Of a stretch of 64,000 nt of DNA, positions 46,157-57,617 are shown in pieces (the stretch's first letter is position 1; the number at the start of each line of letters is the position of its first letter). The notes below the pieces were generated by a model, which saw only the letters and a list, made by a program, of their open reading frames with translations, did not search any database and was not told the origin of the DNA. The position numbers were made by a program, and so were the translations under genes. Origin of the DNA: Phyllostachys edulis (Eukaryota > Streptophyta > Magnoliopsida > Poales > Poaceae); NCBI GenBank assembly GCA_036346405.1, contig CM070557.1, positions 56,488,016 through 56,552,015 on the forward strand. Direction: 5' to 3'.

Positions 46157-46702
46157 TAGGGATGGCAACGAGGCCATTCCCCGTCGGGGAGTGGTGGACC
46201 ATCCCCATCCCCGTGACAAGAAAAAATCCCCATCCCCGTCGTCGGGTACTATTCTTCCCCCATCCCCGTCCCCGTCGGGTTATCGGGGCCCCATCCCCGT
46301 CCCCATCCCCGTCGTCGGTACTGCTATTTCTGGATTTCTGGAAAACATGAGAGCATTTCTACATACTGCACAACAACACTTAGACAACTAACACGATAAA
46401 GAACATACTAGTATTAGCTTTATTTTGCTTTGTAAAGTTCATACTTTATACATAATAAACATAGTGCAAAAAACATGATTGATGCACTCGGTTGGGCTGG
46501 GCTATGCTATGCACTGTGTTATCGGGGCCCCATCGGGTAACGGGGATGGGGAGTAGGGGAACATCCCCGTCCCCGCCAAACTCGATGGGGAATGTTTTTT
46601 TCATATTAATATCCCCGTGGGGAATGAAGTAGTCCCAAACCCGCCCTCTAATAGATGAATTCCCCATCGGGGAATGGGGAATGGGCCCCATTGCCATCCC
46701 TA
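46157..46702. mobile_element. hAT MITE, 546 bp, in the gypsy fragment
   Basis: The termini are TAGGGATGGCAA at 46157 and TTGCCATCCCTA ending at 46702. The 8-base target duplication CTTGGAGC is perfect at 46149-46156 and 46703-46710. It is rich in CCCCGTCCCCATCCCCG near both ends and AT-rich in the middle. It encodes no transposase. Confidence 0.95.
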
Positions 46703-46710
46703 CTTGGAGC

Positions 46711-46965
46711 CCAAAGAAGAATTAATTCAACTATCACAGCATCAGCATGCAGTACAAGGAACCTTTGGTCCTGCTACTTTCTTCTTGGTTACTATGATTG
46801 GTGGAAAGAAAGCTATAGCATTAGTGGACAGTGGAAGCACTAACTCTTTCATGGACTATGAATTTGCTATCAAGAGCCAGTGTCAATTCAGCTCAACACT
46901 AGCTAGGAAAGTTTCAGTGGGCAGAGGTGGTGAGCTAAAAATAGATGCCCTAGTAAAGGACTAGC
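46711..46965 (+). pseudogene. Gypsy protease start, truncated
   Basis: The frame reads VTMIGGKKAIALVDSGSTNSF; the catalytic DSG is present. It stops at about 46964 and is not followed by RT. Confidence 0.7.
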
Positions 46966-47033
46966 AAAGCAAGCACAGGGAAGTGGCGTTGCTGCCCCAC
47001 TCGTTGAGTGGTGTCTCTTCGAAAGGTCAAATA

Positions 47034-47215
47034 CTCAATCATCGAAGGGCTTAATATTCTTAAGTTAATTGACTCACTGTGGGAGTCAATGGCACAAGTG
47101 TCGTGTGGTGGTGTTGATAGCGTTTGGGTTCTATTATATAATCAGTCACTGAGAAATGCGATGTTCAGGCTACCGAGCCAGCCAGGACGGTGTGCTAAGC
47201 TTGTTCAAGCTAGTG
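47034..47215 (+). promoter_or_regulatory. Promoter and leader of copy B, TATA at 47135
   Basis: The distal part matches 511-612 and the proximal part matches 6191-6279, so this is the uninterrupted form of the family promoter. TATATAA lies at 47135-47141, 81 bases before the ATG at 47216. TTGACTCACTGTGGGAGTCA, a palindromic block with GACTCA cores, is conserved in both copies. Confidence 0.75.
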
Positions 47216-47484
47216 ATGGCCACGGCCAACAGCATCGGCGGCGGTGGAGAGCACTGCGTCCAAATACCAGCTCACGGCGCCGGACCAGGCAAGGTCACCG
47301 CACCAGAAAAGCGGGTGAACGGCTTCGTTCGCTCTGTCGCACTGATCGAAAGGGTTAGCAACGCCTTGGGCACACTGGCGTTCACGTGGGCAATTGTCGT
47401 CCTGCTCGGCGGCTATCCGACGGAGCTCCACCCGGACAACGATTTCTGGTTCACGTCATCCATAGTTTTCCTAGAAGCCGCAAG
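47216..47484 (+). pseudogene. Copy B exon 1 of the membrane/ARM-repeat family
   Basis: It opens with the same MATANS start as copy A and keeps PEKRVNGFVRSVALIER and the first hydrophobic helix. It is one residue longer than copy A near the end (TELHPDNDFW against TSLGTYDFW). The donor is GCAAG/GTAAGC at 47484/47485. The exon itself is open; it is labelled pseudogene because exon 2 is broken. Confidence 0.8.
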
Positions 47485-47515
47485 GTAAGCAATTAACATA
47501 TAGCACACGAGGAGT

Positions 47516-48543
47516 CATGGGCGGACCTCAAGGGGTCATGGGTGTTCAGCCGAACACCCATTTTCTTCATCAAAATATCTGGTATATAATAGCTATATTA
47601 GATGTATATGTTATTAGTTAGGCTAAAACTATATATTTGTGTCCGCAAATGAATCCAGCTCGCACTTCACACACCTCGCGTGTGGCCCATGCCTGTCTGT
47701 GTGTGTGTGTTGGGTGGGTGGGGGGTGTGTGCTGGCGGCGTGTGGCCACGCCCACGCCTCGGGCCGGTCCAGTGCATTTAGGCCTAAATTAATATTTCAG
47801 CTGTCATTTTACGGTCCTTATTTTGATTTTTACCAAGCAATTTTCGCTAGGCCTGGGGCCATTGCCCTAGAGGCCCCAGGCCTAGCTCCATACAGGTGTG
47901 TGTGTGGGGGGGGGGTCCTCCGGCCTCCAAGTGGCGAACGAGTAGAGACACGGCCTATGAAGACGAGCGACGGTCGGTGGACACGGCGCTACGACGCGAC
48001 AGCAAGCACGCATGAGGCGGCGCATGGCGAGCATGCAGCAGCACACCTGTGTGAGCGAACAGAGATGCGACGCGAGAAAGTGAGTGGTAGCGCGACAAAT
48101 AGGGAAGAAGGAAGCGGACGGTACCAAGGGAGCAGCGCGGTGGCCGGGAGGGAGCGTGGCGGCGGGAAGGGAGCAGCATATCCAACTCACCGTCATCGTC
48201 CTCTCAAAAGATCTAGGTGTGTTCCACGCACTCCACTTCTTCTCCCTGAATCTGCTCCGCTCCAGCTCCAGCTCCGGTTCTTTCTGGAGTCTAGCCTCTT
48301 CCTCTGCTTTCTTGGTTCTTTCTAATGGAGGATGTACAAAAATACAATCTTTGCCTTGGGCAATGAACATATAGTTGGGCCCTTGTCATATGAAATCATT
48401 AATTTCTATATTTTTTGTATTTTATTATATATATATACGCGTATCATCGTATCAGTGTTTTCCCGAGGGTTGGTATCGGTATATCTGGACAATCTAGCTT
48501 TGAAGTCCGAACACTCATCCTAAAAATCCTAGATCCGCCACTG
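47516..48543. mobile_element. hAT-type element, 1028 bp, in intron 1 of copy B
   Basis: The left end CATGGGCGGACCT and right end AGATCCGCCACTG are imperfect inverted repeats. The flanks CGAGGAGT (47508-47515) and CGAGAAGT (48544-48551) are an 8-base target duplication with one change. It includes a GT-rich run near 47698-47725 and GC-rich sequence without a transposase motif. Confidence 0.75.
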
Positions 48544-48551
48544 CGAGAAGT

Positions 48552-48935
48552 AAGGTATTTATGACGTTTTAGCAAGTTAGTTTTGCTTTGCGAAAACTTG
48601 TCGATTTAGCCTTTTTAGGCAATATTAATTGCTTGTTTGTTACTTGTGCTAGAGACGCAATATGCGCAGACTACGTCACAAAAGTGAAGTATTAACTCAT
48701 TCCTCGTTGTGTGTGGACGAGTAATTTGGACATGTGTATGCTCCATGCCATTGCCGCCAATTCTAGTAGCGCTTTGACCCTTAACCAAAATGCCCCTGCC
48801 ATTATCTTTCCCTTTCCCATGACTTGAGTCGAGCTTTGACCGCCAGCCCGCCCTGCGGACCTGCGATGAACAAGATGGCGGTGGCAGGAGCACGAGCACA
48901 TTCACATGTCAATATCCGTCTAAACCCCACTCAGG
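48552..48935 (+). other. Copy B intron 1 spacer
   Basis: No gene, repeat or transposon end recognised. Confidence 0.4.
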
Positions 48936-49140
48936 TCTACTCCCTCCGACTCTAAATATCCGTCGTTATAGAATCTGTACGGTCAAACTTTATAAACTTC
49001 CAACGTTTCGTTATAGAATTTGTACGGTCAAACTTTATAAACTTCCAGCGTTTTATACGTAGAAAATGCTACTAATACTCTTATAATATATTATTTTTAT
49101 TGATATATTATGATAAAACTATTGTGATATTGTCAAAGTC
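48936..49140. mobile_element. Truncated Stowaway-like MITE
   Basis: TACTCCCTCCGACTCTAAAT matches the usual left end of grass Stowaway MITEs. A 40-base inner segment (GTTATAGAATTTGTACGGTC and following) is tandemly duplicated. The matching right end GAGGGAGTA is missing. Confidence 0.65.
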
Positions 49141-49700
49141 TAAAATTTGACAACCACAAAAAGTAAAAAAAAAACGAATTGTACTAAGTATGTCCACACC
49201 ACCCAAACAAATCCATCTCGAGCCAAAAAAAAGGAGGGGGGAAACAAGAAACAAGAGGGTTCATCCCCAAATCCTTCGACGGCTTCCATGCGAGCTCTCG
49301 TCTCCGTCGACGTCGGAGAAATCCCCAAACCAATGCAATACGTCTGTGCGGTAATGTCAAGACTCGAGGGAGCTAGCAACCAGCGAGGGGATGAGGGCAC
49401 AGGACAGCCACGGAGGAAGACAACAGCCGACAACTCGTGTCAGCGCGGCCCCGCGGCTACGGCGATGCACCGAGGAGGAATACCGCGGCGGCGCCCTACG
49501 GCCTCGGTGGAAGGAGGCGGCGGCGGCAGTAGCGCCCCTAGAGACTTCCACTGTGCTGGAGTCCGGCGATGAGGCGATGAGGAGTTGGGGATGCTACCGA
49601 CGGTGAGGAAGAAAGGAAGAGGAGAGAGCAAAGATAAGAGGTAGAAGACAATGAGGGGTAAGATTATCTTTTTCCGGTATACACAAATAGGATTATGCAA
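49141..49700. other. GC-rich intronic stretch of unknown origin
   Basis: Open frames on both strands have no recognised motif. It may be captured genic sequence; no terminal repeats were found. Confidence 0.35.
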
Positions 49701-49704
49701 CTTT

Positions 49705-49750
49705 GGATTACCAATTATTCTTCAGTACTAAAGGTGCTTTTAGACCTCTT
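49705..49750 (+). repeat. 46-bp fragment of exon 2 copied into intron 1 of copy B
   Basis: GGATTACCAATTATTCTTCA starts at 49705 and at 50301. The 46 bases match with one change. The flanking GGATTATGCAACTTTGGAT is itself repeated at about 49690 and 49822, which suggests filler DNA from break repair. Confidence 0.85.
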
Positions 49751-50042
49751 TGCAAAGTCAAGTGGCACTAGGCATCAAGCTAGTAGCCTACTACTATTGG
49801 ATGGTATACACAAAAATAGGATTATGCAACTTTGGATGGCAAATCCAAAATATAGAGATGTTATTTTTTCCGTAAACTAAAAATATAGAGAAGATCAATA
49901 CACAATATTATCCCAAAATGGTTTTGCACTAGATATTCCCCCGGGATAAAATTAGAGTTTATAGGCATAAAACGTACTGCTACAGCCCAAACAAGGCATT
50001 AGAACTGACTACCTTAGTTATGGAGCTGAACAGCCCAAACAA

Positions 50043-50134
50043 GAAACAAGGCATTAGAACTGTGCTGGAATATTGTCAAGTTCAGTTAGAAACAAGGCAT
50101 TAGAACTGTGCTGGAATATTGTCAAGTTCAGTTA
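50043..50134. repeat. 46-bp tandem repeat, two copies
   Basis: GAAACAAGGCATTAGAACTG begins at 50043 and 50089. A partial copy lies near 49993. Confidence 0.9.
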
Positions 50135-50276
50135 GTTTCATAACTGTCCTGCATCTTGTGAATCCATTGATATTTTACTAATTTTCTAAACAACATTGTG
50201 ATTTAAATACAAGTATGTCGTCTTTGGTTTGTGCAAGTATGTCCTTTTCTTTAATTACACCATATATATACTTCAG

Positions 50277-52517
50277 GATGTTCAGCCGCAACAACCGACT
50301 GGATTACCAATTATTCTTCAGTACTAAAAGTGCTTTTAGACCTCTTCACTGGAAAGGGCTGATCTTGATCTTATGTTTCTCTGATGTACTGATGATCCTC
50401 CTCGGGAAGAAGTATTTGATGAGTAATATGGTGCTTTTATTCATGGCACTTGCCCTTGGTCAGTTTGTGTCTCCAAGAGCTCTGAAACTACTACGCAATC
50501 CCCTACGTCGTGCCACATCGCTATGGAGCCCCTTAGTTGCAATCCTATTGCTGTCTGCCTCAATCCCCTCAATCCCAGGTGACTATGGGGATAACTCAAT
50601 AGTCGAATCCACTTTCGAAACCTCGATGGCCAAATGGATAGTCTTTCTAGTACTACTTGTGGCAGTAGTACTACTTGTGGCATTGCTCCTACTAAGCACT
50701 AACAATCAGCAGGCTGCGGTTCACAAGAATAATCAAACTTGTAGATAGTGCTCTAGGCAGCAACCAAGTATTTTGGCGTCGAGTTATTCTAAACTTATGC
50801 ATGTTTGCTGGGATAGTGATGTTGGTTTTTATGCTTCCTTATCCAAGCTATCGATTTATCATGATCATATTCGAAGTATGTGCTTCAGTGATTGTGTCAT
50901 TTGGCAACTTACAAATTCCAGCAGCTGTCGTGCGTGTCGTGCTCGCACTGATGTGCCTTATACCGCATAACTACAATGATGATGGAAATCATACGGAAAT
51001 GACAAACAACGAGGGCAAGACAAACCTTGCGCCATCTCTAAGTATCTTTCTATGGGATGGTGCTTGGCCAAGGAATACTCTACATTGTGGCCTGCATGCT
51101 GGAATTCTTTTCGTTTATCCCTCGGAGATCCCTCATCCGTCGTGTTGGATTTACAGGTCAGTGGGGACTGGAATCTGTCAATCTGTACTATACACATGCC
51201 TTGGAGAAATGCATGGAAGGGGGTGTGCTTGCTCCAAAGAAGGAAGGGGGTGTGCTTGCTCCAAAGAAGATTAGCCTCATCGCCTTTGCCATGGATTCCC
51301 CAAACTCAGACTCATCAAAGAAACAGCTATACAGGATTCGGATGCTGCACATCTTTCTGCAAAGAGAGCCAACCAAAGCACAGCTTCTCTCAAAACTCGC
51401 AGCTTCGACGAAGACAACGTCCAGATTAATTAGTATGTTGGATTGGACAAGCCAGAGGATAAAGCGATCAGATTATTTGCCGCCAAGGTTACCGTTGAGC
51501 TTGCAAAGAACCTCCGAGTGACCACTATCCCGGGGACAATGCAGCTTGTATCTGCACTTCTGGATGCTGGTAACAAACGAAAAAGAGGAAACCCACTTCT
51601 GGATGCAGATGATGAACAAGAGGAAAGACAAGATCCAATTCTGAATGGTGCTGGCAACCAAGAGGAAAGACATGATCCAATTCCGAACACTAATAACTTG
51701 CTGGAAACACCAACCCGCTCAACTCAACAAGTTGGCACAGCTGCACATAACTCCTACGTACTCAGATGCTGGCAGCGGATTTCAGAATTCTGGTCAATTC
51801 CCAAGGAGGAACCATTTTACAGACCACGATCTTCTCCTTGCGATGGGCATGTCAGTAATTGGCAGTCTTGCTGATTGTGATCAGGACAACTGTGTGGAAA
51901 TCAGCAAAGCAACAGACCTCATCCCAAAGATCGTAGGATTCACAAGCTACAGACTTGACACGACAAACACCGAGGCACAACAAAAGGTCCTAGTGAAGTC
52001 ATCACTGGAGGTGCTGCAGAGGCTCACAAAACTTGACGGGGAAATCGGCATAACACTGCGGTACAAGATAGCAAAACATCCCTTCCTGCTGAGAAACCTC
52101 GCAGAGATCTTAGGAGACAGCAGGAGCAGCCAGAAATTGAGAAAGCTGGTGGCAGGAATCTTCAGAAACCTTGCGGTTGATGGGGACACAAGGCAGGAGA
52201 TTGGTCGCATCCAACTGATCATTTCCAGGCTGATGCAGGCATTTCTCAACTCATACTGATCCTCGAGTACAAATGCTGAGCGCTTGCTACGAAAGGTCGT
52301 CGGGCAAGAACTGGCAATGTTGGCAATGGATAGTGTCCATAATTGCTTGGTTATGTTGAAGGAACCAGGGTTCGTTGAAAAACTCAAAACTATGATCCTG
52401 ATATATGATCACAAGCACATATACGTGGCGGCAAGCCTGTTGCGTAATCTGTGCCTACACGCTCGACCCGAGCTCAGAGAGTCAGACCTGAAGGAACTAT
52501 CTCACACCATGCGAGAG
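50277..52517 (+). pseudogene. Copy B exon 2, four frameshifts and one stop
   Basis: It starts after the acceptor CTTCAG and keeps the family sequence to the donor GAGAG/GTGAGC at 52517. The frame is lost at about 50695 (before the ISRLRF block), about 51049 (an extra T), about 51459 (one base missing) and about 51818 (an extra T). A TGA lies at 52257-52259 in place of an Ala codon. A 27-base in-frame duplication at 51216-51269 doubles GGVLAPKKE. All family blocks are still readable in order, including helices, ARM-like repeats and ASLLRNLCLHARPEL, so decay is recent. Confidence 0.9.
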
Positions 52518-52738
52518 GTGAGCCCTGCTAATTCAAGCAACAAGTGCAATATTAGAGGTGGATAATGTAATTTACCGTTTGCATATGTTCCTGTATGTTA
52601 TATGTTGGTGAAATTTGACGTACATTAATTTTTGTACTTTTGGACATTTGTTTACTACTGAACTATATAGGTATAACTGTACTTTGTCCAATTATGTTTC
52701 ACTAATCGTGCTGCTTGACTTCGCTATTTCCACTATAG

Positions 52739-53182
52739 GTGTTGGAAAGAATAATGAACGCGAAAGGGGCAGAACTAGAGGTCCTTATTGGCCTTAGTTC
52801 ACAGATATGCAAGGTCATCCCTGAGGACTTCGCCCGAGAACTAGAGAACGGTCAGGTTAAGCAAAGATTTGTGAAGAGGCTTGTCAACGCACTGAATGCA
52901 AATATGAAACCCAGTGCTTGTTGTCCTGGGATCAGGAGGGTGATACTAGAGCAAGCCACGTACATGGTGGAGTGCAATTCTCGCTATGCAAACTGTTTCA
53001 ACGAATGCTGGATGACGGAAACATTGTCAGTGGTAGAAGAGACGCCCTCAAAGGCTGAGTACAGGCTATTCTTGGGCGATGCAGGATTCATGGAGTACAA
53101 CGAACCTCTTTCCTCTCTTGTGGACAGAGCAAAAGAATTGATGGGTCATCAGTGGCTACGAGGCATCAGCAGTGTCGCTTGA
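52739..53182 (+). pseudogene. Copy B exon 3, open
   Basis: It starts after the acceptor CACTATAG with VLERIMNAKGAELEVLIGLS and is open to a TGA at 53180-53182. Compared with copy C it lacks one residue near KAEYRLF through loss of three bases. It ends GHQWLRGISSVA. Part of a gene that cannot be translated through exon 2. Confidence 0.85.
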
Positions 53183-53640
53183 CAATGTATGTAGGTGGTG
53201 CTAGGACTTGTAAACACACTCAATTTCCTCATTTCAAAAGCAAGTTGTACGAGAGCTTACTTTTCCATCTACAATAGGAGTGAATTGTTCATTGCAATCC
53301 AAGAAGGAGATCCCATCAATTTAGAGTTGATATACAAAATGCAGGTTGTGGCAAGGGCAGAAGAACAATACTAGCATCGGAATGGCAAGACCGTGCATAT
53401 TTTCAACATGAGATAAAACAGTAGTGGATATGCATATGACCTTTTTATAATGAACAAGATTTCCCTTTGAAATTAGAGTAAAGGTTATTGTAATTCCAAT
53501 TAACTAATCCTATATTGTCATTTATTTGTCTACTTTGTTACCGCTGTTCGTTTAAATACATATCCAACTGTCTTCAAATGTTCACGCATCAATGCTTACT
53601 GATGTTTCAGGTGATTGCTACTCATATACCTAATTCTAGA
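53183..53640 (+). other. 3' flank of copy B
   Basis: AT-rich sequence that recurs after copy C (57026-57486). It ends in CATATACCTAATTCTAGA where a Pack-type element is inserted. Confidence 0.7.
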
Positions 53641-55224
53641 AGAGTAAAGTACATTGTGGGTCCCTAAACTTGTCCGGTTGGGTCACTTAGGTCCCCCATC
53701 TACGAAACTGCATAGTAAGGTACCTAAACTTGTTTAAGTGTGTCACTAGAGCTCTCAAAGTGGGTTTGCTGGGTTTGACCGCTGACGTGTCATGTTGACC
53801 AGTGCCACATCACCCACCTCGAACTCCTCACACGCTCTTCCTCTACTCTTACCCCCGTGCCGACGCCCTCACCTTTGTGCCCGCCGCCATGCAAGCCATC
53901 GTCTTCCCGGGCCGCAGCCTCTGCCTTGGCGTGTCCGTCCACCACGCCGCTTGCGACGACGCCTCCGCCACGCACTTCGTGCGAACGTGGGTCGTCGCAT
54001 GCCGCCTCGGTGGTCTGGATGATCTCTAGGTCGCACCACCGCTGCCGGTGCAGGCTGACGCTACCACTAGCCCATGTCATACCACCACCACGGACACCCT
54101 CCTCCGCCACCTCGGGCCGCCGCCAGCCAGCCATCTCTGGTATGCCTCCGTCCCTCCTCCACCATCCCGCATCAGCGAGGAAAAGAGAGCTCGAGGAGCT
54201 CGGGCTTGAGCCCTCCCCTGTTATGGCCGCTGTCATCGTCGCACTTCACCATGCGCATGGGTGAGCCTCGACCATGGCCACCACGACCACTGTGATTGCC
54301 TCGGCATCATCTCTTGCTTCCTCATCACCATTCCATCCCTCTGCCATAGAAGCATCGGGAATAGCGTCATCTTCTTCACGCCACCGCTCTGCACGCCCGC
54401 GCCAGCCGCCGCCTTCACCTCGTCGTTCTGGCCGACTCGGTGAGCTTCGTCCAAAGCTGCTCGCGTCACCTCGTGTTACTGAGCACCCCCTACAAAACCC
54501 CTAACCCAATTTGGGAAATCCATTCACAGGAGCTCGGGCCGCCGTCCTCCGTTCCGGCCAAAACTTTTACCGCCGTCGCCATCACGATTCCGATGAGCCT
54601 CCTTCCAATTCCTCTGCACTGGAGCATCCCCACACCCTCCTCCATCCTTTCCCATCACTCACTTGAGCATCCCTTCACCCTAGGTCACCGCCATCGTCGA
54701 GCTGCCTGCGTTGCCATGGGATCACGCCGCCAGCCTGCCTCGGCTCTCCTCTGCCCCCATCGTCCGCACCGGTGAGTCCCTCTCATCCTGTAGATGCTGA
54801 TGTGCCCCTTCGTTTTCCTCCTCCACGCCGCCGCCTCTCCTTCACTGCGCGGCGGCCGCTTTTGCGCCACGCCGCCATGCCATCCTCGGCGTCGCCGCCA
54901 CCCCTTGACTCCTCACGGCACCAACGACCCATTTTGGCTGCCGGCGTGTGGGAAGAAGGACGTCGCCACTGCCCTCTACGCATGGCGACGGTGGCCTGCA
55001 CGGCGGCGTGTCTCGATGAAGAGGATGGGAGGGTGGCATGGGACCCGCAAACCACGTTGGCACTGGTCAGCGTGACACGTCAACGGTCAAACCCAGCAAA
55101 CCCACTTTGGGACCTCTAGTGACATACTTAAATAAGTTTAGGTACCCGATTGTGCAATTTCATAGATGGGTGACCTAAATGACTCAACCGGACAAGTTTA
55201 GGGATCCACGGTGTACTTTACTCT
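53641..55224. mobile_element. Pack-type TIR element with very long inverted ends, 1584 bp
   Basis: The two ends match as inverted repeats for about 170 bases, beginning AGAGTAAAGTACA and including CCTAAACTTGTCCGGTTG and AAAGTGGGTTTGCTGGGTTT. The equivalent site after copy C (57478-57500) reads straight through as CTAATTCTAGAATTACAG, so it is the empty site. Only AGA is duplicated, giving a 3-base target duplication. The 1.2 kb between the ends is GC-rich and holds an acyltransferase gene fragment. No transposase. Superfamily unclear. Confidence 0.85.
53802..54029 (+). pseudogene. Captured fragment of a BAHD acyltransferase gene
   Basis: One frame reads LFLYSYPRADALTFVPAAMQ followed by VFPGRSLCLGVSVHHAACDD and ASATHFVRTWVVACRLGG. 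HHAACDD carries the H-x3-D active-site motif of BAHD acyltransferases, and the surroundings match the anthocyanin/flavonoid acyltransferase branch. About 75 residues of the roughly 450-residue enzyme remain. The frame stops at 54027-54029. It lies wholly within the Pack-type element, so it was moved here with it. Confidence 0.75.
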
Positions 55225-55349
55225 AGAATTACAGTTTTACACTTCAGCCAAGATCCTAAAACTCCGTAAGTTTGGCCTGCTAACTGGCTAGTGATGATCT
55301 TATCTAAGAACCAAGCTGCTTAGTCGTGGATGAGGGGAGCCTGAGAGTA
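55225..55349 (+). repeat. Continuation of the copy B 3' flank after the Pack-type element
   Basis: It matches 57487-57619 up to GAGCCTGAGAGTA. Together with 52333-53640 it forms the left unit of a tandem duplication whose right unit is 56180-57619. Confidence 0.85.
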
Positions 55350-56179
55350 AACGATTTTAACTAAGAACGCACAACATAAATTGAATTTTCGGCTTCCCAC
55401 ATCGCAATTGGCCATTAAACACTACTGAATACCAATCCCACTTGTTCACAGATTCCCGGGCTCTCATCTCCATTGCCATGCTCTGAGGCCTCCTATTGCA
55501 AAGTTCTGTTTTGCTCATAACCGAGATCAGGAATCGACAAGATAATCCAATGCTCATCAAAACTGAACTTAGATTGCCCCATAACATAACCTATCAACTC
55601 TCCAGTCCTTGATGGTTAAAAAATCTTTCCATCTTTCCCTAGAATACCCCTGCCTAACCTGTTAGTTTGGGGGGAAAAGAAGAAGCAGGAACCCTGAAGA
55701 AAACTAGACCAAGTCCAGCCAATATCAAGATACAAGAATGGGAAATCAAGAACCGGAAACTCTAGCGAATGGCAAAATCCAGACTTGCTACGAAGTAAAG
55801 CGTAGAGCGCAAACCCCCCGCTAAAAACAAGTGCCTGAGATGGTGAGGTTTCACTCACCTTGAGACCGAGGAAACCCCGGACGAACGAAGCCGTAGGCCC
55901 GCGGCAGAGCCGCAGAGGTAGGAAAGCGTGGTGGCAACTGTGGAAGAGAGAGACGAGAGGGGACAAGACGGCGGCGTGGCGTGCGTCCGGCGGACGGAGA
56001 AGACGAGGGTGTGCTGGTGTTGGGGGCCAAACTGGGCCTAATGGACCTATGCGCGATCCAGGGCCCGGGGCACCCTTGATGACGGGAAATAAAGACCGTC
56101 CGATGCGTGGTGCGCAGTCCAGATCGAGGACGGGAGAAGTTTGCGAAAGGATCCTTGGTAGCACAGAATATTATCATTT
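55350..56179. other. Spacer between copies B and C, possible minus-strand gene fragment
   Basis: On the minus strand, GC-rich text ends CGGTCTCAAG/GTGAGTGAAACC at about 55858, which looks like a non-coding first exon and its donor. No protein family was recognised. Confidence 0.3.
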
Positions 56180-57025
56180 GTGTCCATAATTGCTTGGTTA
56201 TGTTGAAGGACAGAGTTCGTTGAAAACTCAAAACTATGATCCTGATCCATGATGACAAGCACATATACGTGGCGGCAGGCCTGTTGCGTAATCTGTGCAC
56301 ACTTGACCCGAGCTCAGAGAGTCAGACCTGAAGGAACTATCTCACACCATGCGAGAGGTGAGCCCTGCTAATTCAAGCAACAAGTGCAATATTAGAGGTG
56401 GATAATGTAATTTACCATTTGCAAATGTTCCTGTACGCTATATGTTGGTGAAATTTGACGTACATTAATTTTTGTACTTTTGGACATTTGTTTACTGCTG
56501 AACTATATAGGTATAACTATATTTTGTCCAATTATGTTTCACTAATCATGCTACATGGCTTTGCTATTTCCACTACAGGTGTTGGAAAGAATAATGGACG
56601 CGGAAGGGGCAGAACTAGAGGTCCTTATTGGCCTTAGTTCACAGATATGCAAGGTCATCCCTGAGGACTTTGCCCGAGAACTAGAGAACAGTCAGGTTAA
56701 GCAGAGATTTGTGAAGAGGCTTGTCGACGCACTGAATGCAAATATGAAACCCAGTGCTTGTTGTCCTGGGATCAGGAGGGTGATACTTGAGCAAGCCATA
56801 TACATGATCGAGTGCAATTCTTGCTATGCAAACTGTTTCAACGAATGCCGGATGATGGAAGCACTGTCGGTGGTAGAAGAGACGCCCTCAAAGGCTGAGA
56901 ACTACAGGCTATTCTTGGGCGATGCAGGATTCATGGAGTACAACGAACCTCTGTCCTCTCTTGTGGACAGAGCAAAAGAATTGATGGGTCATCAGTGGCT
57001 ACGAGGCATCAGCAGTGTCGCTTGA
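56180..57025 (+). pseudogene. Copy C: end of exon 2, intron 2 and exon 3 of the membrane/ARM family
   Basis: It starts abruptly at GTGTCCATAATTGC, in the last fifth of exon 2. Small deletions there (for example in GAAGGACAGAG) break the frame. The donor is at 56357 and the acceptor CACTACAG ends at 56578. Exon 3 (56579-57025) is fully open, opening VLERIMDAEGAELEVLIGLS and ending RGISSVA. With no promoter, exon 1 or most of exon 2 it cannot act as a gene. It is the right unit of a 1.4 kb tandem duplication with copy B. Confidence 0.9.
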
Positions 57026-57617
57026 CAATGTATGTAGGTGGTGCTAGGACTTGTAAACACACTCAATTTCCTCATTTCAAAAGCGAGTTGTACGAGAGCT
57101 TACTTTCCATCTACAATAGGAGTGAGTTGTTCATTGCAATCCAAGAAGGAGATCCGATCAATTTAGAGTTGATAACTTGATATACAAAATGCAGGTTGTG
57201 GCAAGGGCAGAAGAACAATACTAGCATCGGAATCGCAAGACCATGCATATTTTCAACATGAGATAAAACAGTAGTGGACGTGCATATGACCTTTTTATAA
57301 TGAACAAGATTTCCCTTTGCAATTAGAGTAAAGGTTATTGTAATTCCACTTAACTAATCCTATATTATCATTTATTTGTCTACTTTGTTACCGCTGTTCG
57401 TTTAAATAAATATCCAACTGTCTTCAAATGTTCTTGCATCAATGCTTACTGATGTTTCAGGTGATTGCTACTCATATACCTAATTCTAGAATTACAGTTT
57501 TGCACGAACACTTCAGCCAAGATCCTAAACACTCTGTAAGTTTGGCCTGCTAACTGGCTAATGATGATCTTATCTAAGAACCAAGCTGCTTAGTCGTGGA
57601 TGAGGGGAGCCTGAGAG
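57026..57617 (+). other. 3' flank of copy C
   Basis: It matches 53183-53640 plus 55225-55347 without the Pack-type insertion. Confidence 0.85.

Larger units (their letters stand above)
44118..46990 (+). mobile_element. Truncated Ty3-gypsy retrotransposon (chromovirus-like gag-protease)
   Basis: A candidate LTR starts TGTTGGCGCCCGAG at 44118 and contains TATATAAG near 44313. Gag and the protease start follow, and the element then ends abruptly at about 46990 against the promoter of copy B, without RT or a second LTR. Two similar segments of about 100 bases (about 44432 and 44536) are repeated in the leader. A hAT MITE (46157-46702) sits between Gag and protease. Confidence 0.65.

Noticed and set aside
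47639..48325. Open frame of 228 codons on the plus strand
   Set aside because: It lies wholly inside the 1028-bp hAT element, is biased in composition and has no transposase motif.
55616..56300. Two overlapping minus-strand frames of 149 and 182 codons
   Set aside because: They cross the boundary into copy C and contain antisense exon 2 sequence; no protein family is recognisable.
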